DNA from: Bacteroides sp. 51 | Lineage (GTDB): Bacteria; Bacteroidota; Bacteroidia; Bacteroidales; Bacteroidaceae | Assembly: GCF_010500965.1 (NCBI RefSeq) | Contig: NZ_QVMI01000004.1 | Location: 62,001-126,000, forward strand | Direction: 5' to 3' | Length of the DNA: 64,000 nt | Part shown: piece after piece, positions 41,835 through 49,578 of the stretch | Position numbering within the stretch: the stretch's first letter is position 1 | Layout of the letters: every line of letters begins with the position of its first letter | Made by a program: the position numbers and the translations under genes | The notes under the pieces: model-generated | What the model saw: the letters and a program-made list of their open reading frames with translations, nothing else | Database searches by the model: none | What the model was told of the DNA's origin: nothing

Positions 41835-43499
41835 ATGGAACAAGAAAAACAGTTCATAGAATACATTGAGGAAAGCATTGTTAAAAACTGGAACCTCAAT
41901 GCGCTGACTGATTATAACGGAATAACTCTTCAATATAAAGATATAGCCCGCAAAATAGCTAAATTTCATATTGCTATGGAGGAAGCGGGTATTCAACCGG
42001 GTGATAAAATTGCGGTTTGTGGAAGAAATGGTGCATACTGGGGAACGACTTTCCTTGCAGCAGTTACTTATGGTGCGGTTGTTGTTCCTATTCTTCACGA
42101 GTTTAAAGCGGATAACATTCACAACATTGTAAACCATTCGGAGGCTAAATTGCTGTTTGTTGGCGATCAGATATGGGAGAACCTGGACGAGAGTGCCATG
42201 CCCCTACTGATGGGAATCGTGTCTTTATTTGACTTTTCATTGCTTGTATCGCGTTCTGAAGCACTCACGTATGGTCATGGACACCGGAATGAGATTTATG
42301 GAAAGAAATATCCGATGAGTTTCCGTCCGCAGGATGTATTGTACCGCCGGAATCAACCGGAAGAGCTGATGCTAATCAACTACACTTCGGGAACAACGGG
42401 ATACTCCAAAGGGGTTATGTTATCTTATCGCAACATACTATCTAATGTGCTTTACTGTGAGGAAATGTCTCCATTGAAACCCGGAGATAAGACGATTGCG
42501 ATTCTTCCTATGGGGCATGTGTTTGGTATGACTTACGATTTTCTGTTTGGCATATTCTCGGGCGTACACATCCACTTCCTGACTCGTATTCCTTCTCCAA
42601 AGGTGATAGCGCAGGCTTGTGCAGAGATCAAGCCCAACCTGATTTGCTGTGTTCCGCTTGTGGTAGAGAAGATCATCAAAAAAGATATACTTCCAAAACT
42701 GGATAGCACAATAGGTAAGCTACTATTGCGTGTACCTATTATCAACGATAAGATTAAAACTGCTGCCCGCCAGGCTGCCATTGAAATCTTTGGGGGTAAT
42801 TTTTACGAGATCATTGTTGGTGGTGCACCGCTGAATAAAGAAGTAGAAGAATTCCTTAGAAAGATCGGATTCCCTTATACTGTAGGTTATGGTATGACCG
42901 AGTGTGGTCCGCTGATCAGCTCTTCACGTTGGACGGACCACAAATTATTCTCTTGTGGCACGCCTGCCAGCCGCATGATCGTAGCTATTGACTCGCCCGA
43001 TCCGGAGAATATTCCCGGAGAGATTATCTGCAAAGGCGATAACCTGATGATGGGTTACTACAAGAATCCGGAAGCAACAGCCCAGGCTGTCGATAAAGAC
43101 GGATGGTTGCACACGGGAGATATGGCAACGATGGACAGCAATAAGCACATCACTATCCGCGGACGTATGAAGAGTGTACTGATGAATGCCAGCGGACAAA
43201 ACATTTATCCGGAAGAGATCGAAAGTAAATTGAATAACATGTTGTATGTGGCCGAATCGCTGATCGTACAACAGAATGATAAACTGGTAGCACTGATCTA
43301 TCCGGATTTCGATGAAGCATTTGCCCGTGGCTTGCAACAGCAGGATATTGATAAGGTAATGGAAGATAACCGGATTGAACTGAATCAGATACTTCCGAAG
43401 TATGCCCAGATTGCGAAAGTGAAGATACACTTTGAGGAGTTCGAGAAAACAGCCAAAAAGAGCATCAAGCGCTTCATGTATCAGGATATAAAGGACTAA
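41835..43499 (+). CDS. AMP-dependent acyl-CoA synthetase, paralogue 2
   Basis: 554 residues, alignable end to end with the protein at 21428-23086. The P-loop is INYTSGTTGYSKGVMLSY, with VGYGMTECGPLI, GWLHTGDMATMD, GRMKSVLMNASGQNIYPEEIE and C-terminal FEKTAKKSIKRF (catalytic lysine). It is expected to activate a fatty or aryl acid with CoA. Two paralogues in one 22-kb stretch probably differ in substrate: the region that reads HFLTRIPSPKVIAQACAEIKPN here differs little from its twin, so specificity is not readable. It is followed by a small hairpin, then the small-RNA locus. Confidence 0.9.
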   Translation: MEQEKQFIEYIEESIVKNWNLNALTDYNGITLQYKDIARKIAKFHIAMEEAGIQPGDKIAVCGRNGAYWGTTFLAAVTYGAVVVPILHEFKADNIHNIVNHSEAKLLFVGDQIWENLDESAMPLLMGIVSLFDFSLLVSRSEALTYGHGHRNEIYGKKYPMSFRPQDVLYRRNQPEELMLINYTSGTTGYSKGVMLSYRNILSNVLYCEEMSPLKPGDKTIAILPMGHVFGMTYDFLFGIFSGVHIHFLTRIPSPKVIAQACAEIKPNLICCVPLVVEKIIKKDILPKLDSTIGKLLLRVPIINDKIKTAARQAAIEIFGGNFYEIIVGGAPLNKEVEEFLRKIGFPYTVGYGMTECGPLISSSRWTDHKLFSCGTPASRMIVAIDSPDPENIPGEIICKGDNLMMGYYKNPEATAQAVDKDGWLHTGDMATMDSNKHITIRGRMKSVLMNASGQNIYPEEIESKLNNMLYVAESLIVQQNDKLVALIYPDFDEAFARGLQQQDIDKVMEDNRIELNQILPKYAQIAKVKIHFEEFEKTAKKSIKRFMYQDIKD

Positions 43500-43520
43500 A
43501 TTCTTAAAATAATTAAGAAT
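43500..43520 (+). terminator. Small A/T hairpin after the ligase
   Basis: ATTCTTAA and TTAAGAAT (8 bp) with an AATAA loop start at the end of the ligase stop. The hairpin is A/T-rich and has no T-run, so it is at best a weak terminator. Confidence 0.35.
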
Positions 43521-43575
43521 AGAGAAATGCAATTCTTAAACTGTGTTATAAAACACATTATTTTGCTTGGATAAT

Positions 43576-43605
43576 TTGCTAGTTTAATTAAAGCCCGTAT
43601 TTTTG
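43576..43605 (+). promoter_or_regulatory. Promoter of the small RNA
   Basis: TTG at 43576-43578, a 19-bp spacer and TATTTTTG at 43598-43605 form a perfect Bacteroidota promoter. The next gene on this strand is 44571; the transcript would end in a strong terminator at 43673. Confidence 0.8.
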
Positions 43606-43610
43606 CAATG

Positions 43611-43673
43611 TGTTTTTCATAGTATTAGATTTAAGGTTAACAAAGGTTGGGGTCAGGCGTGATCCCTTTTTTT
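43611..43673 (+). ncRNA. Candidate ~60-nt small RNA
   Basis: Starting about 6 nt after the perfect promoter, the transcript would include TTTTTCATAGTATTAGATTT and AAGGTTAACAAAGGTTGG. It ends in the hairpin GGGGTCA-GGCG-TGATCCC (43649-43666; 7 bp, one G-U) with a T7 run. Promoter and terminator are both strong and no ORF fits between them. I recall a similar leader (TATTAGATTTAAGGTTAACAAAG) in intergenic regions of other Bacteroidales, so this may be a conserved RNA family; I cannot name it. Confidence 0.7.
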
Positions 43674-43715
43674 ATGGCCGGACCCGAGGCGGGGCGGCCA
43701 GGTGCGGCAAGCCGC

Positions 43716-44291
43716 TCACTTACCCCTTTTAACTTCCGCTATTCCGGTTTTAAATAAATCTTCCAGCTTTTGTTGATTATAAATATCTTTCCATTTATAA
43801 TCAGTACTAAGAATGCGATTAAAAGCCTCGAATACTTTTTTACGCTTAATCTCAATCATCAGGGAGACGTTATACATTCCATCTTCCTTTACATACTCCA
43901 CTTCATCGCAAGCAACAACGGCATTTTCGGAAATAATCCTTTCAATAGCCTCCTTGCTGTTTGCTTCAAAATGTAGTATATACTCTTCTGCATTTTGACC
44001 AAGATCTCCTACATATTTACTCATGAATTCACTCATCCAATATTGAATAGTATTGGATAATTCAGAATTTGCAGCCATTTTAGCCTTAACCTTTGCCGTG
44101 TTCTGATGCCTGCCGGCTCCCGCTCCATGAGCTCTAAAATAGTTTGCATCCGTCTGATGCTTTACACAACGATTAGCCACTCTAGCCTCTTCGTTCACGT
44201 TCATCAATTCCGTTCTGCTTTCATTGCAGTTCACATCCTGTATAGCTAGAAAGAGTGCTATAACAGAGATACTCAAAAGTTTTTCCATCAT
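43716..44291 (-). CDS. Exported hypothetical protein
   Basis: 191 residues with a signal peptide (MMEKLLSISVIALFLAIQDVNC; start 44291 or 44288). The mature part is helical: TELMNVNEEARVANRCVKHQTDANYFRAHGAGAGRHQNTAKVKAKMAANSELSN, then a possible dimer region (EFMSKYVGDLGQNAEEYILHFEANSKEAIERI). The general plan (secreted, long helix, EANSKEAIERIISENAVVACDEVEY) resembles LPP20-like proteins, but no firm family is given. A GC-rich repeat lies at its 3' side (43682-43715). Confidence 0.65.
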   Translation of the reverse strand: MMEKLLSISVIALFLAIQDVNCNESRTELMNVNEEARVANRCVKHQTDANYFRAHGAGAGRHQNTAKVKAKMAANSELSNTIQYWMSEFMSKYVGDLGQNAEEYILHFEANSKEAIERIISENAVVACDEVEYVKEDGMYNVSLMIEIKRKKVFEAFNRILSTDYKWKDIYNQQKLEDLFKTGIAEVKRGK

Positions 44292-44570
44292 TCTCGTGTC
44301 CTTTAAATTTGTCAGCCATTTATGACTTAGGTTAAATACAGTTTAGGCTATCTAATGTTAGCAGTCACAAAAATAAGATTTTATATGAAATAAAACTACC
44401 AATCGACGCAAAAGCTGCATTAAACAAAATTATCACAGACTTTATTGATGATAAGCAGATAGTTATATCTATATTTTTTTTTAAGTTTGTAACCCGACAA
44501 TCAATTTATACACAATGAGTAAGCTCATAGACTGTCGAAACAAATATTTTAAACATTTTGTTCAAATTGT

Positions 44571-45290
44571 ATGAATACAGTTCTTATTCTTAACGATGTG
44601 CGTGCGGCCTTACAGGATAGTGCAGACGAGAAAACAAAAAATACCTCCTCACGTTTCTTTAAAGAAGGTGAAGAAATATATGTTTATGGTGTAAAAGCAA
44701 ACCTGGTTCATAAAATTGCTAAAGAAGGCTTTAAAGAGATTAATCATCTTTCAAAAGAAAAAGTCTTTGCGCTCTGCGAGGAACTGTGGAAATCGGACAT
44801 AATGGAGGAGATAAACGTAGCCTGCGATTGGTCGTATTTTGTGCAAAAAAGCTATCAACCGGAAGATTTTAAGCGCTTTGAAAGGTGGGTGGCCAGCTAT
44901 GTCAACAACTGGGCTTCATGCGATTCGTTATGCAATCATACGGTTGGAGAGTTTGTAGAAATGTATCCGCAGTTTGTTGATGAACTTAAGAGATGGGCAA
45001 AATCGGATAATCGTTGGATGAAACGTGCGGCGGCCGTAACCCTGATCATCCCCGCGCGGAAAGGTCTTTTCCTTAAAGATATCTTCGAAATAGCCGATAT
45101 TATGCTGATGGACCCGGACGACATGGTACAAAAAGGCTATGGCTGGATGCTGAAAGCCGCCAGTGAAGCACATCAGGAGGAGGTGTTTGAGTTCGTAATG
45201 GAGCGAAAAGATCGCATGCCACGTACATCATTAAGGTATGCCATAGAGAAAATGCCGGCGGATATGAAAGCAAGAGCAATGGCAAAATAG
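44571..45290 (+). CDS. DNA alkylation repair (AlkD-like HEAT) protein
   Basis: 239 residues of HEAT-like helices. AlkD features are KNTSSRFFKEGEEIYVYGVKANLVHKIAKE, LCEELWKSDIMEE, WVASYVNNWASCDSLCNHTVGEFV (the catalytic pocket, with Trp/Asp), WAKSDNRWMKRAAAVTLI and VQKGYGWMLKAASEAH. AlkD glycosylases remove N3/N7-alkylated bases. The gene is alone on the plus strand and ends close to a REP-like palindrome at 45358. The 279 bp upstream (44292-44570) hold nothing I recognise except A/T-rich sequence. Confidence 0.85.
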   Translation: MNTVLILNDVRAALQDSADEKTKNTSSRFFKEGEEIYVYGVKANLVHKIAKEGFKEINHLSKEKVFALCEELWKSDIMEEINVACDWSYFVQKSYQPEDFKRFERWVASYVNNWASCDSLCNHTVGEFVEMYPQFVDELKRWAKSDNRWMKRAAAVTLIIPARKGLFLKDIFEIADIMLMDPDDMVQKGYGWMLKAASEAHQEEVFEFVMERKDRMPRTSLRYAIEKMPADMKARAMAK

Positions 45291-45357
45291 GGATTATAAG
45301 TTCAATAAAGACCCTTTTCTCCCTTGCTGGCGACCAACCAAGAAGTCAATGATTGGC

Positions 45358-45387
45358 TGTAGGGGCGGTTCGCGAACCACCCCTACA
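45358..45387. repeat. REP-like palindrome (half unit)
   Basis: A single arm of the GGGGCGGTTCGCGAACC family, 30 bp palindromic with one mismatch, between the convergent AlkD-like and HU-HIG genes. The position fits a bidirectional terminator. Confidence 0.7.
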
Positions 45388-45399
45388 AGATTGGCTTTT

Positions 45400-46020
45400 C
45401 TAAAACCTCTCCCCTTCTTCCGTCCGGGGACGAACGAAAAAAATACGGTTCCCTCTTCCCTCGCGAACAATAACGCCCTGTTCTTCAAACGCTTTCAGGT
45501 CGAGCAATGCACGGTTTTTCAGTCGCCCGGTAATATTCGAATAATTAATCCGGGTGATGTATCCCTTTTGATCCAGGAAATCATTCAACCGCTTTTCGCA
45601 CTCTTCCATACTCAACGAGCTGGAAGCTTTAAAACCTTGCTTTCCTGCACTCTCCACAAATCCCCGCGTTTGCTTACGGAAGCTGGCAGCAGCCCTGAAA
45701 TTGATATTATCGAAATAAATAGAATTGGCACGGATTTCCTTTTTATCCGACACCGGACGGGATTTCAGACTAGCCGAGAAATAACCGATACCTTTCAACT
45801 CTACATGATAACCTTCGACCAGATAATGGGAAATTCTTCGGGTTATGGCCGACAGCATCCCCTCCAGATCGGGCACGGTGTAGGTAGAAGCCTGAGCTAT
45901 TTCTTTAAATATCTTTTCCGTGCTGATCGTACCGTTTGATACAATCCGCGGATGAAGCCCTTGTTTCTCGCCATCTCCCGAAGGGTTAGGATTCTCTCTA
46001 TACGTATACCTTGCTTTCAT
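45400..46020 (-). CDS. HU-HIG protein: HU domain fused to a winged HTH
   Basis: 206 residues. An N-terminal HU/IHF-type domain (~28-122: PRIVSNGTISTEKIFKEIAQASTYTVPDLEGMLSAITRRISHYL...IGYFSASLKSRPVSDKKEIRANSIYFDNINF) is followed by a C-terminal wHTH (~140-197: LNDFLDQKGYITRINYSNITGRLKNRALLDLKAFEEQGVIV). This HU-plus-wHTH form (HU-HIG) is typical of Bacteroidota and is thought to act as a sequence-aware nucleoid protein. No partner gene is adjacent. Confidence 0.85.
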   Translation of the reverse strand: MKARYTYRENPNPSGDGEKQGLHPRIVSNGTISTEKIFKEIAQASTYTVPDLEGMLSAITRRISHYLVEGYHVELKGIGYFSASLKSRPVSDKKEIRANSIYFDNINFRAAASFRKQTRGFVESAGKQGFKASSSLSMEECEKRLNDFLDQKGYITRINYSNITGRLKNRALLDLKAFEEQGVIVREGRGNRIFFVRPRTEEGERF

Positions 46021-46094
46021 TTTTTGCGTTGTTATTTAGTTATTATCTTTATCTGTTTAAATACAAATAAAAAGGCTTTAACCTGGTTTTAAAG

Positions 46095-46202
46095 TTCAAT
46101 TAGTTCATCCCGCAGATGCAGGCTATTCGGTTTCCATCTGCGGGCTATTCGTCCCACAATTGAGGGCTATTCGTCCCGCATCTGTGGGACGAACTAATTG
46201 AA
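46095..46202. repeat. Inverted repeat with internal direct repeats
   Basis: A 24-bp left arm (46095-46118) and right arm (46179-46202) match at 22 positions. Three GGCTATTCG copies lie between (with CCCGCAGATG/CATCTGTGGG partners). It fills the gap 46021-46365 between HU-HIG and the small-protein operon, which is otherwise A/T-rich with only a weak TATATTTA element near 46335. Confidence 0.6.
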
Positions 46203-46365
46203 TAATCAAAGATACTCAAATGTTATTCATTTTGCAAATAGATGAATGGGAATCCGGTAAAGATATCCGTTTATCTATTTAATTGCTCCAATAAATAAAA
46301 AGTCGATTTCATATACACCTTCTTCCAAATTTTGTATATTTACACCAACCAATAACAAAAAGCCT

Positions 46366-46677
46366 ATGTACACTATACAAGCCAACACCTCGGGTACACG
46401 CAGTATTGAGGTATCAGAAGAAAACTTAAGAACGATCGAGAAATACGCTTTATTCCGCCAACTCATTGATAGTAACGGCATTGTAGACGAAGCGGTATTA
46501 GATAAACTGAAGTTGAACATTCGTTCGTTGATTGCTGCCCAGGAAGAAGACAGCAAAGATTTGCTCGACCTATGCATTGATGTGATCTACCACAACAACA
46601 TGAAAGCATTCGGTTTGCAGCAGCTCATTAAGCTTTACCTGACCTGGTTGAACAAGCAAGTCGACGGCGAAGAATAA
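46366..46677 (+). CDS. Small hypothetical protein, first of a four-gene operon
   Basis: 103 residues, helical: SEENLRTIEKYALFRQLIDSNGIVDEAVLDKLKLNIRSLIAAQEEDSKDLLDLCIDVIYHNNMKAFGLQQLIKLYLTWL. No signal or metal motif is seen. It may be a small adaptor, but no family is recognised. It is followed 9 bp later by a 73-residue gene and then two more, all on the same strand. Confidence 0.6.
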   Translation: MYTIQANTSGTRSIEVSEENLRTIEKYALFRQLIDSNGIVDEAVLDKLKLNIRSLIAAQEEDSKDLLDLCIDVIYHNNMKAFGLQQLIKLYLTWLNKQVDGEE

Positions 46678-46686
46678 TCGCCCGAT

Positions 46687-46908
46687 ATGATTACTGTTGA
46701 TACCCGCGGAGAAAAGAAGTACCATCCGCTTATACCCGCTATGGAAGCCATTTGCCTATCCGCCGCCGGACGGCAGATGCAAATCATTATGGACAATAAA
46801 GAAGCGTTCGACAACCTGAAGGAATATCTCTCCGAGCACAACGTGGGGTTTCGCGAGATATACGATCAGGATTACATGACGCTTCAATTTACAACAAATA
46901 AACGATGA
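46687..46908 (+). CDS. Small hypothetical protein
   Basis: 73 residues, mixed alpha/beta: MITVDTRGEKKYHPLIPAMEAICLSAAGRQMQIIMDNKEAFDNLKEYLSEHNVGFREIYD. The C-terminal half resembles a small sulfur-relay or TusA-like fold (beta-alpha-beta), but the usual CPxP motif is missing. Its stop overlaps the next start by ATGA, so the genes are coupled. Function unknown. Confidence 0.6.
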   Translation: MITVDTRGEKKYHPLIPAMEAICLSAAGRQMQIIMDNKEAFDNLKEYLSEHNVGFREIYDQDYMTLQFTTNKR

Positions 46909-47249
46909 GTGAAATACGTAAACAACTGAAAAAATTACCCAAATCAACCACTGATAAAATAAAAGAAACCTACGGCACGGTAGACAAGTTCTATGCCACC
47001 GTTTATCTGATTGCACGAAATGCACACCAGTGTGAAATGACCGCAGTCCCCGCAGCCGACCAACGCCTGCGAACCATACGGGCATACCAGGGCATGATAC
47101 GTTTCATGCTCGACGAAGAGGGATTGAACGGCAAAGGCATCATGGACGACATTGCCAGCGAATATCTCGAAGATTTCGTGAACTACCGCGAACAGGATTT
47201 CGGCATGACAAACGAAGAATTCATTGCTATTATTAAACGAATAGGATAA
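46905..47249 (+). CDS. Small hypothetical protein
   Basis: 114 residues: MSEIRKQLKKLPKSTTDKIKETYGTVDKFYATVYLIARNAHQCEMTAVPAADQRLRTIRAYQGMIRFMLDEEGLNGKGIM. It has a basic helical N-terminus and an amphipathic remainder (DDIASEYLEDFVNYREQDFGMTNEEFIAII). It is not recognised. It is coupled to the upstream gene and lies 3 bp before the DUF456 membrane protein, suggesting a shared role. Confidence 0.55.
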   Translation: MSEIRKQLKKLPKSTTDKIKETYGTVDKFYATVYLIARNAHQCEMTAVPAADQRLRTIRAYQGMIRFMLDEEGLNGKGIMDDIASEYLEDFVNYREQDFGMTNEEFIAIIKRIG

Positions 47250-47252
47250 ACC

Positions 47253-47729
47253 ATGGATATATTACTCATTGTACTTGGAAGCATCTGTTTGCTTGTAGGC
47301 TTAATAGGGTGCATTGTCCCTATGCTTCCCGGACCACCCATCGCATATGTTGCGCTCATATTATTACATTTTACCGACAAGGTACAATTCACCCTCACCC
47401 AATTCATCGTATGGCTGCTGGTGGTCGTTGTAGTACAACTCATTGATTACTTTGTCCCCACGCTGGGAACTAAAAAGCTGGGCGGCACCCGCTGGGGAGT
47501 CTGGGGATGTTTCTTCGGAACGTTCCTCGGCCTCATCTTCTTTGCACCCTGGGGTGTCATACTTGGTCCGTTCCTCGGCGCATTTATCGGCGAACTCCTG
47601 GGAGGAAAAGAAACACAAGAAGCACTCAAAGCCGGACTAGGCGCATTTATCGGATTTATGGTAGGCACGGTGTTGAAGTTCATCGTATGCGGCTGGTTCA
47701 TCTATGTTTTTGTGAGTGCACTGATTTAG
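47253..47729 (+). CDS. DUF456-family membrane protein
   Basis: 158 residues with about four membrane segments (ILLIVLGSICLLVGLIGCIVP, PIAYVALILL, FIVWLLVVVVVQLIDYFVP, GAFIGFMVGTVLKFIVCGWFIYVFVSALI) and the glycine-rich loop GGTRWGVWGCFFGTFLGLIF typical of DUF456. The family is small, widely spread and of unknown role. It ends the four-gene operon that begins at 46366. Confidence 0.85.
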   Translation: MDILLIVLGSICLLVGLIGCIVPMLPGPPIAYVALILLHFTDKVQFTLTQFIVWLLVVVVVQLIDYFVPTLGTKKLGGTRWGVWGCFFGTFLGLIFFAPWGVILGPFLGAFIGELLGGKETQEALKAGLGAFIGFMVGTVLKFIVCGWFIYVFVSALI

Positions 47730-47735
47730 TTCTAT

Positions 47736-47764
47736 TTGTTTTCCGTTAAGTTGTTGTATCTTTG
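47736..47764 (+). promoter_or_regulatory. Promoter of ygiQ
   Basis: TTG at 47736-47738, an 18-bp spacer and TATCTTTG at 47757-47764 fit the Bacteroidota promoter. The ATG is at 47770, so the leader is at most a few bases long (almost leaderless). Confidence 0.65.
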
Positions 47765-47769
47765 CACCC

Positions 47770-49578
47770 ATGAAAGCGTATCAGCTAACAGCTTGGTTGC
47801 CTACAACCAAAAAAGAAGTAGAATTAAGGGGATGGGATGAGTTGGATGTCATACTATTCAGCGGCGATGCCTATGTAGACCATCCGTCTTTTGGCGCTGC
47901 TGTGATAGGCCGTATACTGGAAGCTGAGGGCTTACGCGTAGCCATTATTCCCCAACCCAACTGGCGTGACGACTTGCGCGACTTTAAAAAGCTGGGACGC
48001 CCCCGCTTGTTTTTCGGCATCAGCGCAGGTTGCATGGATAGCATGGTCAATAAGTACACCGCCAATAAAAGACTACGCAGCGAAGACGCCTACACGCCGG
48101 ATGGGCGCCCCGACATGCGCCCCGAATACCCTTCGATTGTTTATACGCAGATACTTAAAAAGCTATACCCCGACGTTCCCGTTGTTCTGGGAAGCATCGA
48201 AGCATCCTTACGTCGCCTGACCCATTACGACTATTGGCAGGATAAACTCAGAAAAAGTATCCTGTGCGATAGCGGAGCCGATCTGTTGATTTATGGTATG
48301 GGCGAAAAGCCCATCGTAGACCTGGTCAGACGGATGCAGGAAAAGCCTGAGATTCCACACGATCTTCCACAAACCGTTTATCTTACTCCCAATGTAGAGA
48401 AACAGCCGAACGATATTGAACTGTATTCGCACGAAGAATGTCTGAAAGACAAAAAGAAACAAGCATCCAACTTCCGGCACATCGAAGAAGAGAGTAATAA
48501 GTACGAAGCTGCACGTATCCTGCAACGGGTAGACAATGCTACGGTAGTAGTCAACCCGCCTTACCCGCCCATGGAGCAAGCCGATCTGGACCGCTCGTTT
48601 GAGTTTCCTTATACCCGCCTGCCTCACCCGAAATATAAGAACAAACGCATTCCCGCCTATGATATGATCAAGTTCTCGGTCAACATTCACCGCGGATGTT
48701 TCGGGGGTTGCGCGTTCTGCACCATATCCGCACATCAAGGCAAGTTTATTGTAAGCCGTAGCAAACAAAGCATACTCAGAGAGGTGAAGGAAGTCATGGA
48801 ATTGCCCGACTTCAAAGGATACCTGAGCGACCTGGGTGGCCCTTCTGCCAATATGTATATGATGAAAGGAAAGGACGAGGCGGTATGTAAACGCTGCAAA
48901 CGTCCGTCGTGCATTCATCCCAAGGTTTGCCCCAATTTAAATACAGACCATCGCCCGTTACTCGATATTTATCGTTCTGTAGACGCCATTAAAGGAATAA
49001 AGAAAAGCTTTATCGGAAGCGGTGTGCGCTATGACCTGCTTCTGCACCAAAGCAAAGACGATGCAACGAACCGCAGTGCAAACGAATATACCCGCGAGCT
49101 GATTATTAATCATGTAAGCGGACGCTTAAAGGTTGCCCCGGAGCATACCAGCGATAGGGTACTGGACGTTATGCGCAAACCGTCATTCAATCAGTTCGAA
49201 GCGTTCAAGAAGATATTCGACCGCATCAATCGCGAACAGAACATGCGACAACAGCTTATTCCTTACTTCATCAGTAGTCACCCCGGATGCAAAGAGGAAG
49301 ATATGGCAGAACTGGCCGTCATCACCAAACGATTGGACTTCCACCTGGAACAAGTGCAGGACTTCACCCCCACTCCAATGACCGTAGCTACCGAAGCTTT
49401 CTACACCGGGTATCATCCATATACACTGGAACCGATATTCAGTGCAAAGTCTCAACGGGATAAGTTGGCACAACGCCAGTTCTTCTTCTGGTACAAACCG
49501 GAAGAAAGGCGTAATATCATTGCTGAATTACGCCGTATAGGTAGAAGTGATTTGATAGATAAGTTATATAAGCGGTGA
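47770..49578 (+). CDS. ygiQ: YgiQ-family radical SAM protein
   Basis: 602 residues, the usual family length. A B12-binding-like N-terminal part (VILFSGDAYVDHPSFGAAVIGRILEAEGLRVAIIPQPNW) is followed by the radical SAM cluster motif HRGCFGGCAFCTISAHQGK (CxxxCxxC near 314-321). A cysteine-rich block is VCKRCKRPSCIHPKVCPNL, with RLKVAPEHTSDRVLDVMRKPS and a C-terminal FTPTPMTVATEAFYTGYHP. The iron-sulfur enzyme's reaction remains unknown. Its 3' end overlaps PutA's stop region by 15 bp (convergent). Confidence 0.93.
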   Translation: MKAYQLTAWLPTTKKEVELRGWDELDVILFSGDAYVDHPSFGAAVIGRILEAEGLRVAIIPQPNWRDDLRDFKKLGRPRLFFGISAGCMDSMVNKYTANKRLRSEDAYTPDGRPDMRPEYPSIVYTQILKKLYPDVPVVLGSIEASLRRLTHYDYWQDKLRKSILCDSGADLLIYGMGEKPIVDLVRRMQEKPEIPHDLPQTVYLTPNVEKQPNDIELYSHEECLKDKKKQASNFRHIEEESNKYEAARILQRVDNATVVVNPPYPPMEQADLDRSFEFPYTRLPHPKYKNKRIPAYDMIKFSVNIHRGCFGGCAFCTISAHQGKFIVSRSKQSILREVKEVMELPDFKGYLSDLGGPSANMYMMKGKDEAVCKRCKRPSCIHPKVCPNLNTDHRPLLDIYRSVDAIKGIKKSFIGSGVRYDLLLHQSKDDATNRSANEYTRELIINHVSGRLKVAPEHTSDRVLDVMRKPSFNQFEAFKKIFDRINREQNMRQQLIPYFISSHPGCKEEDMAELAVITKRLDFHLEQVQDFTPTPMTVATEAFYTGYHPYTLEPIFSAKSQRDKLAQRQFFFWYKPEERRNIIAELRRIGRSDLIDKLYKR

